Assembly: GCF_900090235.1 (NCBI RefSeq) | Contig: NZ_LT607750.1 | Span: 2,306,501 to 2,370,500, forward strand | Source of the DNA: Micromonospora echinaurantiaca | GTDB lineage: Bacteria; Actinomycetota; Actinomycetes; Mycobacteriales; Micromonosporaceae | Direction: 5' to 3' | Length of the DNA stretch: 64,000 nt | Shown here: one piece after another, positions 45,129 to 53,317 of the stretch | How the letters are laid out: the number at the start of each line of letters is the position of its first letter | How positions within the stretch are numbered: the stretch's first letter is position 1 | Program-made: the position numbers and the translations under genes | The notes under the pieces: generated by a model | Told to the model about the DNA's origin: nothing | Database searches by the model: none | What the model saw: only the letters and a program-made list of their open reading frames with translations

Positions 45129-45668
45129 TCAGGTCAGCGCCGACCAGGTGAGCACCGCGGCGACCAGCAGCGCGCCGAGCGCCGCCTGGAGCAGCAGCGG
45201 CGGGCCGAGGTGCGACCAGAGGGTCGCCGTACGCGGGGTGAGCAACTGCCCGGTGGTGAGGTTGACGATCTGCTCCACCTTCGGCGGCAGGTCGGGGTCG
45301 CGCTGCCGGCGCAGGGTCAGCTGGACGTGGTCCGCCGGGTGCAGGGCGCTCTGCGGCAGGTGCCCGTGCAGTTCCACCTCGCAGAGCTGGCCCACCGTGT
45401 CGCGGATCCGCAGCGGGGTCACCAGGTACTCCGGGCCCTTGCGCAGCTCCTTGAACGCCCGCCGGCTGCCGCCGGAGCCGATCGAGAGCAGCGCCCGAAC
45501 CAGCGCCACCAGCAGCCCGGCCACCCCGGCCGCGGCGAGCACGGCGACCAGCACCGGCTGGCCCACCTTCAGCTCCCGGGCGTAGCCGTCCATCAGCCGG
45601 ACGACCCGGCCGGTGACGATCCGGCCCGTCGGGTGGACGATCCGCCGGATATGCAGGTCGCTGTCCAT
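45129..45668 (-). CDS. hypothetical two-helix membrane protein
   Basis: A 179-residue protein starting at ATG 45668. It has two membrane segments: about 42-65 (VLVAVLAAAGVAGLLVALVR) and a C-terminal one at about 155-177 (LLLQAALGALLVAAVLTWSA). The region between them (70-150) is beta-strand rich, for example PLRIRDTVGQLCEVELHGHL and HVQLTLRRQRDPDLP, and probably lies in the cytoplasm or outside as one domain. No family is recognised. The likely start has a modest GGGTGGTGGGC upstream. It is divergent from the baeRF-type gene. Confidence 0.65.
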   Translation of the reverse strand: MDSDLHIRRIVHPTGRIVTGRVVRLMDGYARELKVGQPVLVAVLAAAGVAGLLVALVRALLSIGSGGSRRAFKELRKGPEYLVTPLRIRDTVGQLCEVELHGHLPQSALHPADHVQLTLRRQRDPDLPPKVEQIVNLTTGQLLTPRTATLWSHLGPPLLLQAALGALLVAAVLTWSALT

Positions 45669-45822
45669 GCCCACCACCCAGAGTCCGGTTGCGCTTACTG
45701 ATGGTATCGGTACGCCTGGGTTGAACGACGTGAATGAACCCTGGTCACGCCCCCGCTCACGGGCCAGGTGACTATCGCAGTCGCGCGGGTAAGCGCAGGG
45801 CCGAGCTGGAAAGGGGTCGAGC

Positions 45823-46947
45823 ATGCAGCTGTCCTTCCTGCGCCCGCTCTACGACCGACCCGGGCCGTGGTGCTCGGTCTACCTGGACGCCTCGGCCAAC
45901 ACCGAGGACGCCCATCCGGCGCTCGACCTGCGCTGGCGCGCGCTGCGCGACGAACTCCAGCGGCAGCGCGCCGACGTGGCGAGCATCGACGCCGTGGAAC
46001 GGGTGGTCCGGGGGCACGATCCGATGGCCGGGGACTATGGCCTGGCCGTGTTCGCCACCCGGGGCCGGGTGGTGCTCTCCGAGTACCTGTCCGCCCCGCC
46101 GCTGCGGGACCTTGCCGCGTTCTCCGAACTGCCGCACGTGATGCCGCTGCTCGCCCAGCGCGGCGAACAGGTCGCCTGGGTGCGGGTGCTGGCCGACCGG
46201 ACCGGCGCGGACGCGATGGCGATCAGCGCCGGCGGCGTGCCGCGCCGCTCCCACGTCCAGGGGCGGGAGAGCTACCAACTGCGCCGGGTGAATCCGGGCG
46301 GCTGGTCGCAGTCCCGCTACCAGCGGGCGGCGATGGAGGCCTGGCACCACAACGCCGGCGACGTCACCGCGGCCACCGTCGAGCTGGCCGAGAAGGTCGG
46401 CGCCGAGGTGGTGGTGGTGGCCGGCGACGTCCGGGCCACCGGGATGATCGCCGCCCAGATGCCGGAGCGCTGGCAGGACGCGGTGGTGCGTACCGACGCC
46501 GGCTCCCGGGCCGGTGGATCCGACCAGACCCTGCTGGACGACATCACCGTGCAGACCATCGCCGAGGTGGCCGACCAGCGGATCACCGCCGCGCTGGACC
46601 GGTTCGGCATGCAGGAGGACGTGGGCGCCGGGCTCGACGCCGTGGTCTCCGCCCTGCAACGCAACCAGGTGGAGAACATGCTGATCGTGGACGACCCGTC
46701 GGCCAACGGCCAGCTGTGGATCGGCCCGGAGCCCACCGAGATCGCCACCGACCCGCGCGAGTTGAGCGCCATGTCGGTGACCGACCCGGCGAAGGTCCGC
46801 GCCGACGCGGCGCTGGTGCGCGCACTCGTCGGCACCGACGCCGAGCTCACCGTGCTGGGCCCGGACGAGGCGCCGGAACTGGTCGACGGCGTGGGTGCGG
46901 TGCTGCGCTACGTGGACGCGAGCACCCCCGGGCGGGGCAATGGCTGA
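45823..46947 (+). CDS. baeRF/Vms1-family protein (Rv2629-like)
   Basis: A 374-residue protein resembling Mycobacterium Rv2629 and the bacterial eRF1-like (baeRF, Vms1/Ankzf1) family. Members have a structure related to peptidyl-tRNA hydrolases and release factors and are linked to ribosome stress, but most are uncharacterised. Recognised elements are SFLRPLYDRPGPWCSVYLDA at the start, SYQLRRVNPGGWSQSRYQRA and EVVVVAGDVRATGMIA in the centre, and a C-terminal segment ending AVLRY-V-D-A. The canonical GGQ is absent; NPGGWSQ occupies a comparable place. ATG 45823 is the start. Its last eight bases overlap the TPP-enzyme start, so the two are co-translated. Confidence 0.8.
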   Translation: MQLSFLRPLYDRPGPWCSVYLDASANTEDAHPALDLRWRALRDELQRQRADVASIDAVERVVRGHDPMAGDYGLAVFATRGRVVLSEYLSAPPLRDLAAFSELPHVMPLLAQRGEQVAWVRVLADRTGADAMAISAGGVPRRSHVQGRESYQLRRVNPGGWSQSRYQRAAMEAWHHNAGDVTAATVELAEKVGAEVVVVAGDVRATGMIAAQMPERWQDAVVRTDAGSRAGGSDQTLLDDITVQTIAEVADQRITAALDRFGMQEDVGAGLDAVVSALQRNQVENMLIVDDPSANGQLWIGPEPTEIATDPRELSAMSVTDPAKVRADAALVRALVGTDAELTVLGPDEAPELVDGVGAVLRYVDASTPGRGNG

Positions 46948-48703
46948 GCGCACCGTCGCCGACCTGGTGGTCGAACGGTTGCGGGCGTGGCGGGTACCGC
47001 GCGCCTTCGGCTATCCCGGTGCGGCCATCGCGCCGGTGGTGGAGGCCTTGGACGCCGCCGGCGGGGACCCGGCGTTCGTCCCGGCCCGGCACGAGGAGAC
47101 CGCCTCGTTCATGGCCACCGGGCACGCCAAGTTCACCGGCGGCATCGGCGTCTGCCTGGCCACCCAGGGCCCGAGCGCTGTGCAACTGCTCAACGGGCTC
47201 TACGACGCGAAGCTGGACAGCAAGCCGGTGGTGGCGATCGTCGGGGAGGACATCTCCGGCCCGCTCGGCGGCGCGCACCAGGAGATCGGGCTGAGCCGGC
47301 TCTTCGGCGACGTGTGCAACCAGTTCGTCCGGCACGCCCGTACGCCGCAGCAGGTGCCGTCCCTGCTGGACCAGGCGTTCCGCACCGCCGCGGCCACCCG
47401 CAGCCCGGTCTGCGTGGTGCTGCCCCGGCAGCTGCAGGAGATCAGCGTGCCCGACCTGCAACCGCAGGCGGCCGGGGTGGTCACCGCCACCCCGGGCGAG
47501 CCACTGGCCCGGGTGCTGCCGCACGAGGTGGACCTGGACGCCGCCGCCCAACTGCTCGGCACCGGGCAGCGCCCCGCCATCCTGGTCGGGCAGGGGGCGC
47601 GCGGGGCGGCGGACGAGATCGTCGCGCTCGCCGACCGGCTCGGCGCCGGGGTGGCCACCTCCCTGCTCGGCAAGCCGGTGCTCGACGAGCGGCTGCCCTT
47701 CCACACCGGCGTGCTCGGCGAGGTCGGCACGCCGGCCAGCGCCGAGCTGATGGGCGGCTGCGACACCCTGCTGCTGGTCGGCACCAACGACCCGTGGACC
47801 GACTACTTCCCGATGGCCGGTCAGGTCCGCACCGTGCAGATCGACCTCGACGGCCGCCGGATCGGCACCCGCTACCCGGTGGACGTGCCGCTGGTCGGCG
47901 ACGCCGCGGAGACCCTGCGCGCCCTGCTCGCCCGGCTCCGCAACGACCCCAACCAGGGCTGGCGGGCGACCGTGGAACGCTCGGTCGAGCGCTGGCGCGG
48001 CGAGGCGGCGGACCGGGCGGGGGCACCGGCCGAGCCGATCAACCCGCAGCTGGTGCTGCACGAACTCTCCACCCGGGTGCCGCGATCCGGGGCGATCGCT
48101 GTCGACGTCGGCTCGGTCATCTACTGGTATGCCCGCCACCTGGAACTGCCCCCGGGGGTCAACGCCCAGCTGTGCGGCACCCTCGGCTCGATGGGCTGCG
48201 CCCTGCCGTACGCGGTGGCGGCCAAGCTCGCCGCCCCCGACCAGCCGGTGATCGCGCTGCTCGGTGACGGGGCGATGCAGCTCAACGGCCTGGCCGAGCT
48301 GATCACCGTCGCGCACCACTGGTCGCGCTGGCCCGACCCCCGGCTGGTGGTGCTGGTGCTCAACAACCGCGACCAGTCCGGGATGGGCGGCGGCCGGCAA
48401 CCCACCTCCGATCCGTCCCAGCGCCGGCCCGACGTGCCGTACGCCGGCTGGGCCCGGCTGCTCGGCCTGCACGGGGTGCGGGTCGACCGGCCGGAGCTGG
48501 TCGGCGCGGCCTGGGACGAGGCGCTCGCCGCGGACCGGCCCTGCGTGCTGGAGGCGGTGGTCGACCCGGCCGTGCCGTTGGCCCCGCCGGAGCCGGCCTT
48601 CGCCGACCTGCGCGGCATCTTCGCCTCCGGCGAGGCGGCCCGCCGGGTCCGCGACCGGATGCTGGCGGCCGGGGTGGCCGTCGAGGCGGAGGATCTCGTT
48701 TAG
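46940..48703 (+). CDS. thiamine-pyrophosphate enzyme (pyruvate oxidase/acetolactate-synthase-like)
   Basis: A 587-residue TPP-dependent enzyme starting at ATG 46940. The N-terminal domain carries the activating Glu in ARHEETASFMATGHAKF; the central domain has VGTNDPWTDY; the C-terminal domain has the TPP/metal motif ALLGDGAMQLNGLAELI with the closing LVLVLNN. It resembles pyruvate oxidase or pyruvate dehydrogenase (quinone) more than acetohydroxyacid synthase, but substrate is uncertain. The start chosen overlaps the preceding gene by eight bases. The operon with a baeRF protein is unusual; they may share stress-induced expression. Confidence 0.88.
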   Translation: MAERTVADLVVERLRAWRVPRAFGYPGAAIAPVVEALDAAGGDPAFVPARHEETASFMATGHAKFTGGIGVCLATQGPSAVQLLNGLYDAKLDSKPVVAIVGEDISGPLGGAHQEIGLSRLFGDVCNQFVRHARTPQQVPSLLDQAFRTAAATRSPVCVVLPRQLQEISVPDLQPQAAGVVTATPGEPLARVLPHEVDLDAAAQLLGTGQRPAILVGQGARGAADEIVALADRLGAGVATSLLGKPVLDERLPFHTGVLGEVGTPASAELMGGCDTLLLVGTNDPWTDYFPMAGQVRTVQIDLDGRRIGTRYPVDVPLVGDAAETLRALLARLRNDPNQGWRATVERSVERWRGEAADRAGAPAEPINPQLVLHELSTRVPRSGAIAVDVGSVIYWYARHLELPPGVNAQLCGTLGSMGCALPYAVAAKLAAPDQPVIALLGDGAMQLNGLAELITVAHHWSRWPDPRLVVLVLNNRDQSGMGGGRQPTSDPSQRRPDVPYAGWARLLGLHGVRVDRPELVGAAWDEALAADRPCVLEAVVDPAVPLAPPEPAFADLRGIFASGEAARRVRDRMLAAGVAVEAEDLV

Positions 48704-48739
48704 CGGCAGGCGGCCCGGGCAACTGGTGATCGTCAGTCG

Positions 48740-49849
48740 ATGCTGGAGGTCACCTTGTCGGAGCTCGTTGACCGGCGGTACGGTCCCGCGCCCCTGCCGC
48801 GCTCGCGCGGGCCCGTCTCGGCGGCGGTGCTCGACGCCCTGCGGCGGCCGCCGCACGACCTGCCGGACAACCTCGCCGCGCGGCTCGACCCGGCCGACCC
48901 GCTGACCGACGAGGACCTCCAGCTCACCCTCTTCCTCTGCTACGAGACGCACTACCGGGGCTGGCGCGGCGTCGCCGACGACTGGGAGTGGCAGCCGTCG
49001 TTGCTGGCGCTGCGGTCGTCCGCCGAAAGGGTCTTCGAAGCGGCGGTGCGCCGGCTGGTCGGCCCGCTGCCGGCGGTGCGGCCCGCCGGGGTGCCGGCGG
49101 CGCTGGCCGACGTGGTCGCCGCCGACGACGGGCCGTCGCTCGCCGCGCACCTGCAGCGGCGGGCCACCCTGGCGCAGTTCCGCGAGTTCGTCACCCACCG
49201 CTCGATCTACCACCTGCGGGAGGCGGACCCGCACAGCTGGGCGTTGCCCCGCCTCGGCGGCCCGGCCAAGGCCGCGCTCGTGGAGATCCAGATGGATGAG
49301 TACGGCAACGGGCGGCTGGACCGGATGCACGCCGAGCTGTTCCGTACCACCATGGCCCGGCTCGGCCTGGACACCGGGTACGCCGCCCACCTGGACGTGG
49401 TGCCGGCGGTCACCCTGGCCACCAACAACCTGATGTCGCTGTTCGGCCTGCACCGCCGGCTGCGCGGGGCGCTGCTCGGGCACCTGGCGGCCTACGAGAT
49501 GACCTCGTCGCTGCCGAACCGCCGCTACGGCAACGGCCTGCGCCGGCTGGGTCTGGACGAGGTGGCCACCCGGTTCTACGACGAGCACGTCGAGGCGGAC
49601 GCGGTGCACGAGCAGATCGCCGCGCACGACCTGTGCGGGGGGCTGGTCCGGGTCGAGCCGGAACTCGCGCCGGACGTGGTCTTCGGCGCGGCCGCCGCCC
49701 TGGCGGTGGACCGGCTCTTCGCCGCGCACCTGCTGGACAGCTGGTCCGCCGCCCGCACCTCCCTGCGCACCCCCGCCAACCCCACCCGCACCCTCACTGC
49801 CCCCACCGCCCCCACAACCACCCCACCCCCACTCCCCGCCGTGGCCTGA
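48740..49849 (+). CDS. iron-containing redox enzyme (heme-oxygenase-like diiron fold)
   Basis: A 369-residue all-helical protein of the iron-containing redox enzyme family (heme-oxygenase-like diiron oxidase fold). Candidate metal ligands occur in the expected order: LCYETHYRG (Glu and His), EIQMDEYGNGRL (Glu, Asp), LAAYEMTSSLPN (Glu) and DEHVEADAVHEQIAAHDL (His, Glu, His). Members cleave or oxidise small molecules using oxygen; the substrate is unknown. Ligand pairing is inferred. The last 35 residues are a Thr/Pro tail (TLTAPTAPTTTPPPLPAVA), probably disordered. It converges on the CDGSH gene, with which it is often found. Confidence 0.85.
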   Translation: MLEVTLSELVDRRYGPAPLPRSRGPVSAAVLDALRRPPHDLPDNLAARLDPADPLTDEDLQLTLFLCYETHYRGWRGVADDWEWQPSLLALRSSAERVFEAAVRRLVGPLPAVRPAGVPAALADVVAADDGPSLAAHLQRRATLAQFREFVTHRSIYHLREADPHSWALPRLGGPAKAALVEIQMDEYGNGRLDRMHAELFRTTMARLGLDTGYAAHLDVVPAVTLATNNLMSLFGLHRRLRGALLGHLAAYEMTSSLPNRRYGNGLRRLGLDEVATRFYDEHVEADAVHEQIAAHDLCGGLVRVEPELAPDVVFGAAAALAVDRLFAAHLLDSWSAARTSLRTPANPTRTLTAPTAPTTTPPPLPAVA

Positions 49850-49870
49850 CCACCCCGGGCACCACTCCGC

Positions 49871-49927
49871 CGATCATGAAGTTGTTGTCCTGACACGCCG
49901 TGCCGGGTGACAACAACTTCATGATCG
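49871..49927. repeat. 19-bp inverted repeat with 19-nt loop
   Basis: CGATCATGAAGTTGTTGTC (49871-49889) and GACAACAACTTCATGATCG (49909-49927) are perfect complements. They lie between the convergent diiron-enzyme and CDGSH genes, and so could terminate both. The low GC (in contrast to the surroundings) suggests a mobile or dispersed intergenic unit. Confidence 0.85.
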
Positions 49928-49945
49928 ACGGTGAAATCCGGGGCC

Positions 49946-50173
49946 TCAGGATTCGCGGTCGGTGCCGGCGCGGAAGCCGATGGCCTTGTGGGTGCCGTCG
50001 CAGAAGGGTTTCAGCGCCGATTTGCCGCAGCGGCACAGGGCGACCGTGCCGCGGCGGGCGTCGATGGTCCGGCCGTCCGGGGTGACCAGGGCGAAGTCGC
50101 CCCGCACCAGCAGCGGGCCGTCCTGGTACGGGGTGATCGTGGCGGCCGGGGGAGTGTCCTGGTCCTCGCGCAT
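49946..50173 (-). CDS. CDGSH iron-sulfur domain protein
   Basis: A 75-residue protein starting at ATG 50173, with a C-terminal CDGSH domain that binds a 2Fe-2S cluster through three Cys and one His. The signature is CRCGKSALKPFCDGTHK: C47, C49, C58 and H62. The N-terminal half (TITPYQDGPLLVRGDFALV) is the usual beta-strand region. It may transfer electrons or iron to the neighbouring diiron-like oxidase, a frequent neighbour in actinobacteria; the link is inference. The coding region ends just after the palindromic repeat. Confidence 0.93.
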   Translation of the reverse strand: MREDQDTPPAATITPYQDGPLLVRGDFALVTPDGRTIDARRGTVALCRCGKSALKPFCDGTHKAIGFRAGTDRES

Positions 50174-50236
50174 GGGGCGTCAAGTGCCCGTCCCCGTCGG
50201 CGCGAAACCCGGCGCGCAAACCCGCCGGGTAACCCG

Positions 50237-50330
50237 CGGGACGCGGCGCCCACCCGGGACGTCAGCGCCACCCGGGACGGCCGGCCCAGCCGGGACGCGC
50301 GGGCCGGGACGGAGCCAACCGTCCGGGACG
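50237..50330. repeat. CGGGACG repeats, 18-bp period
   Basis: CGGGACG occurs at 50237, 50255, 50273 and 50291 with exact 18-bp spacing, then at 50305 and 50324. The bases in between vary. The array lies in the 194-base divergent gap between the CDGSH gene and the hypothetical gene at 50368. An open frame runs through it, but no start context supports a gene. Confidence 0.7.
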
Positions 50331-50367
50331 GCGATGGGCCGGAAGATCACCGGATTGCTCCCGCCCG

Positions 50368-51858
50368 GTGGAGGATGCCCCGTTTGAACCGCATCGGGAC
50401 GGGAAGCCGGGCCGCGTGGTGAGCGATCGAGGCAAGGTGGGGCCGGTGCACAAGGTGCACGAGGGGCTCACGGCCGAGGGCGCCGGACTGACCGGCGACC
50501 GGGTCGTGACGCCCGGCAGCGCCGCGCGGATCCTGGTCGGCGCCACCGCCCGGGCCCTGCGCGGGGTGGACTGTGCCGATCTGGGGCACGTCGGCCCGCT
50601 GTCCCGGTTCACCGGCGCCCCCGAGCCGGTCCGCCGCGCGGCGGCGAACCGGGCCGCCGGCCGCGTCGCCCTGACCCGCGGGCAGACGGCCGAGGTCGAA
50701 GCGGCCCGGGTGGCCGCCTGGTTCGTCGGCCAGTACCCGCGGCGGCGCTACCCGGGGGTGCTGATCGGCTCGCCGCACGGCGCGGCGGCGCACCTGGCGG
50801 TCGCGCTGGGCGTGCCCTGGTTGCCCGCCGGCTTCGAGATGACCGTGCACTGGGCGCAGGGCGCGGTGGATCGGCCCAAGGCCGCCCTGGACCACGGCGC
50901 CGCGCTCGCCGCCCGGCTGCTCGCCGGCAACACCGACCTGCACGTACGCCAGGTGCACTGCCCGGCCAGCCGGGGTGCGCTGGCCGGCGCGACGGTGGCG
51001 CTGGCGGCCCGCTGGCAGGCGCTGCCGGAGGCCTACCGGCGGTTCCTGGCCGACCGGCTGGCACCGGGCGCGCCGGTGCTGCTGCTGCGCGACGCGCGCA
51101 CCTGGCCGGTGCTCGACTCGGCACCCGGACACAGCTTCCAGGTCGGCTGCCCGGCCAGTGGCCTGGACCCGGTGGACTTCCACCCGGACAGCCACGCGTT
51201 GCGCCAGGTGCTCCGCTCGGCGGGCGGGGACGGCGCGCACTGGGAGCCGCCGGAGGTCACCTCGCCGACCGGTTACGCCGAACACGTCGTGGAGTCCGGT
51301 TTCGAGCTCAGCGCCCGGGAGTGGACCGGCCGGCACGGGCATCCGCTGCACCGGGTGCTGTTCCCCCGGCCGGAGGCACTCAGCGCGGCCACCGCCGACC
51401 TGTACCGGGGCTGGCTGCGGGCGGCCGGCAAGACCGGTGACCGGCTGGTGGTCGAGTGCGGGCGGCTGCTCGACCCGTGGCAGGTGGTCCGGGCCGGGCT
51501 GGTGCCGTACTGGTGCGAGAACGCCACCCGGCGCAGCGTCGAGGGGGCGGAGTGGTGGCTGGCCGGCAGCGAGCCGTTCAGCTCGGTGGACGTGCTGCCC
51601 GAGCCGCCCGGCGTCCGGTCGCCGGCGCTGGCCGGGCTGCCGCAGTGGCTGGCGGTCGCCGGGTTCGGCCGCCGCCGGCGCGCGGTGGACCGCCCGACCG
51701 CCCGCGGCTATCCGGTTTCCGCGGTACCGACCCGGCGGGCCACCGAGGTGCTGCGCGCCCAGCCGTACGACCTGCCGGTGCCGCCGCCGATGGCCGTGCC
51801 GGCGGCGCTCGCCGCGCTCCGCGCCGGTGGCACCCCGCACGGCCTGCTGGTCTGTTGA
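50368..51858 (+). CDS. hypothetical protein, about 496 aa
   Basis: A long frame with good codon use encodes about 496 residues. Recognisable stretches include LIGSPHGAAAHLAVALGVPW, FEMTVHWAQGAVDRPKAAL, APVLLLRDARTWPVLDS, GYAEHVVESGFELSAREW and RLLDPWQVVRAGLVPYWCEN. The conserved Trp, His and Asp residues suggest an enzyme, perhaps alpha/beta-type, but I do not recognise the family. No membrane helix or signal peptide is seen. The start is uncertain: GTG 50368 or GTG 50419, neither with a strong ribosome-binding site. It stands alone, between the CDGSH gene and the sigma-factor gene, with the CGGGACG repeats upstream. Confidence 0.75.
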   Translation: MEDAPFEPHRDGKPGRVVSDRGKVGPVHKVHEGLTAEGAGLTGDRVVTPGSAARILVGATARALRGVDCADLGHVGPLSRFTGAPEPVRRAAANRAAGRVALTRGQTAEVEAARVAAWFVGQYPRRRYPGVLIGSPHGAAAHLAVALGVPWLPAGFEMTVHWAQGAVDRPKAALDHGAALAARLLAGNTDLHVRQVHCPASRGALAGATVALAARWQALPEAYRRFLADRLAPGAPVLLLRDARTWPVLDSAPGHSFQVGCPASGLDPVDFHPDSHALRQVLRSAGGDGAHWEPPEVTSPTGYAEHVVESGFELSAREWTGRHGHPLHRVLFPRPEALSAATADLYRGWLRAAGKTGDRLVVECGRLLDPWQVVRAGLVPYWCENATRRSVEGAEWWLAGSEPFSSVDVLPEPPGVRSPALAGLPQWLAVAGFGRRRRAVDRPTARGYPVSAVPTRRATEVLRAQPYDLPVPPPMAVPAALAALRAGGTPHGLLVC

Positions 51859-52076
51859 GGCCGGCCCGGCGAAACATCCTCGCGAACCGGGGATCCCGTG
51901 ATTGAGTACCTACGGAGCGGGAACACCGCTGGCTGCGACGGCCTGATCACGCCGCGTAGTGCGGCGCCCGCTGGCACCCCAGTCACGTAACCCACTTCCG
52001 GCCCGGTGCGTGGTCCGACCACGCGCACGACCGGTTTCCCAAATCCGGGCGGGGGACCTTCCTGAGGGAGGCGCGG

Positions 52077-53216
52077 ATGTTCGGACAGACCGGCACGACC
52101 ACACCACCACCCACCGACCGGGGTCTGGAGGACCTCGACGCGGCGGCGATGGCGTACGCGGCGCGGATCGCGGGACTGCCGCCGGAGCGACGGCAGGAGG
52201 CCCGCGACGACCTGGTCCGGTTCGCCCTGCCGTTCGCCGGCCGGTTGGCCCGCCGGTACCGGGGGCGGGGGGAGCCGCTGGAGGACCTGGAGCAGGTCGC
52301 CCGGCTGGGACTGGTCAACGCGGTCGACCGGTACGACCCGGAACGGGGCTCGTTCACCGCGTACGCGGCGATCACCATCGTCGGCGAGATCAAGCGGCAC
52401 TTCCGGGACCGCACCTGGGGGGTGCACGTACCGCGCCGGCTGCGCGACCTGATCCTCGAGGTCGGGCAGGCCACCGCGGCGCTGACCAGCGAGCTGTCCC
52501 GGGCGCCGACCGTGGCGGAGCTGGCCGCCCGGCTGGAGACCCCGGAGGAGGAGATCCTGGCCGCGCTGGAGTCGGCCGCCGGCTACAGCCCGGCCTCGCT
52601 GAACGCGCCGGTCGGCGGGGAGAGCTCCGCCGAGTTCGGCGACCTGGTGGGGGAGTCGGACAACGCGCTGGAATCCGTCGACGACCGGGTGACGGTGAGC
52701 GGACTGCTGCACCGCCTGCCCTGGCGGGAACGGCGGATCCTGGCCATGCGCTTCTACGGCAACCAGACACAGGCCGAGATCGCGGCCCGGTTCGGCATCT
52801 CGCAGATGCACGTGTCCCGGCTGCTGTCCCGGGCGCTGACCTGGCTGCGCCAGGCGATGCTCGCCGACGCGCCGCCGCCCTGGCAGAACGGCGCCGCCGA
52901 GCCGGACCCGGGCCGCACCCGCATCTCGGTGAAGCAGAACGGCGACCGGGTGGTGGTCGAGGTCGGCGGCGAGATCGACCGGGACGGCGCCGACCAGCTG
53001 CGCCGGGCCATGCTGGAGGCGGTCACCGGCCAGCCCGCCGAGGTGGTGGTGGACCTGGTGGGCGCCGGCGGGTTCGACGCCGGCGGGATCGCCGCGCTGA
53101 TGGCCGGCCGGGAGGCCGCCGCCCGCACCGGGGTGCCACTGCGGCTGACCCGGGTGCAGCCGGCGGTGCGCCGCTCGCTCACCGCGGCCGGCCTGTCCCC
53201 GGGCCGGGACGGCTGA
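52077..53216 (+). CDS. SigB/F-type sigma factor fused to a C-terminal STAS domain
   Basis: A 379-residue protein starting at ATG 52077, after GAGGGAGGCG. Residues 40-260 form a group 3 (SigB/SigF/SigG) sigma factor: region 2 with EDLEQVARLGLVNAVDRYDP and FTAYAAITIVGEIKRHFRDR, region 3 with APTVAELAARLETPEEEIL, and region 4 with LLHRLPWRERRILAMRFYGN and QTQAEIAARFGISQMHVSRL. A linker leads to a STAS domain (about 281-373): RVVVEVGGEIDRDGADQLRR, EVVVDLVGAGGFDAGGIAAL. The usual D-S-x-G is D334-A-G-G, so no phosphorylatable Ser is present. Anti-anti-sigma and sigma are normally separate proteins; here the STAS part may tether an anti-sigma factor or sense its state. Confidence 0.9.
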   Translation: MFGQTGTTTPPPTDRGLEDLDAAAMAYAARIAGLPPERRQEARDDLVRFALPFAGRLARRYRGRGEPLEDLEQVARLGLVNAVDRYDPERGSFTAYAAITIVGEIKRHFRDRTWGVHVPRRLRDLILEVGQATAALTSELSRAPTVAELAARLETPEEEILAALESAAGYSPASLNAPVGGESSAEFGDLVGESDNALESVDDRVTVSGLLHRLPWRERRILAMRFYGNQTQAEIAARFGISQMHVSRLLSRALTWLRQAMLADAPPPWQNGAAEPDPGRTRISVKQNGDRVVVEVGGEIDRDGADQLRRAMLEAVTGQPAEVVVDLVGAGGFDAGGIAALMAGREAAARTGVPLRLTRVQPAVRRSLTAAGLSPGRDG

Positions 53217-53276
53217 CGGCGAACGCGGCCGGCCGGATGACGGGCCGGGACCGCTGACAGCGGAGGACAACGAGGC

Positions 53277-53303
53277 AGGGGCCGGCGCGGTGCGCCGGCC
53301 CCT
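53277..53303. terminator. hairpin between convergent genes
   Basis: AGGGGCCGGCGC-GGT-GCGCCGGCCCCT, a perfect 12-bp stem, lies between the sigma-STAS gene and the end of the oxidase gene. Confidence 0.85.
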
Positions 53304-53317
53304 CCGCGGATGCGCGG

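Noticed and set aside
46847..49729. 960-codon open frame on the minus strand
   Set aside because: Spans two well-supported genes on the other strand; its composition is an artefact of high GC.
50237..50330. CRISPR or coding tandem repeat
   Set aside because: Seven-base core, 14-19 bp period, no start context for a protein.
49931..50422. gene running through the CGGGACG repeats
   Set aside because: No ribosome-binding site, and the frame overlaps the well-supported CDGSH gene on the other strand.
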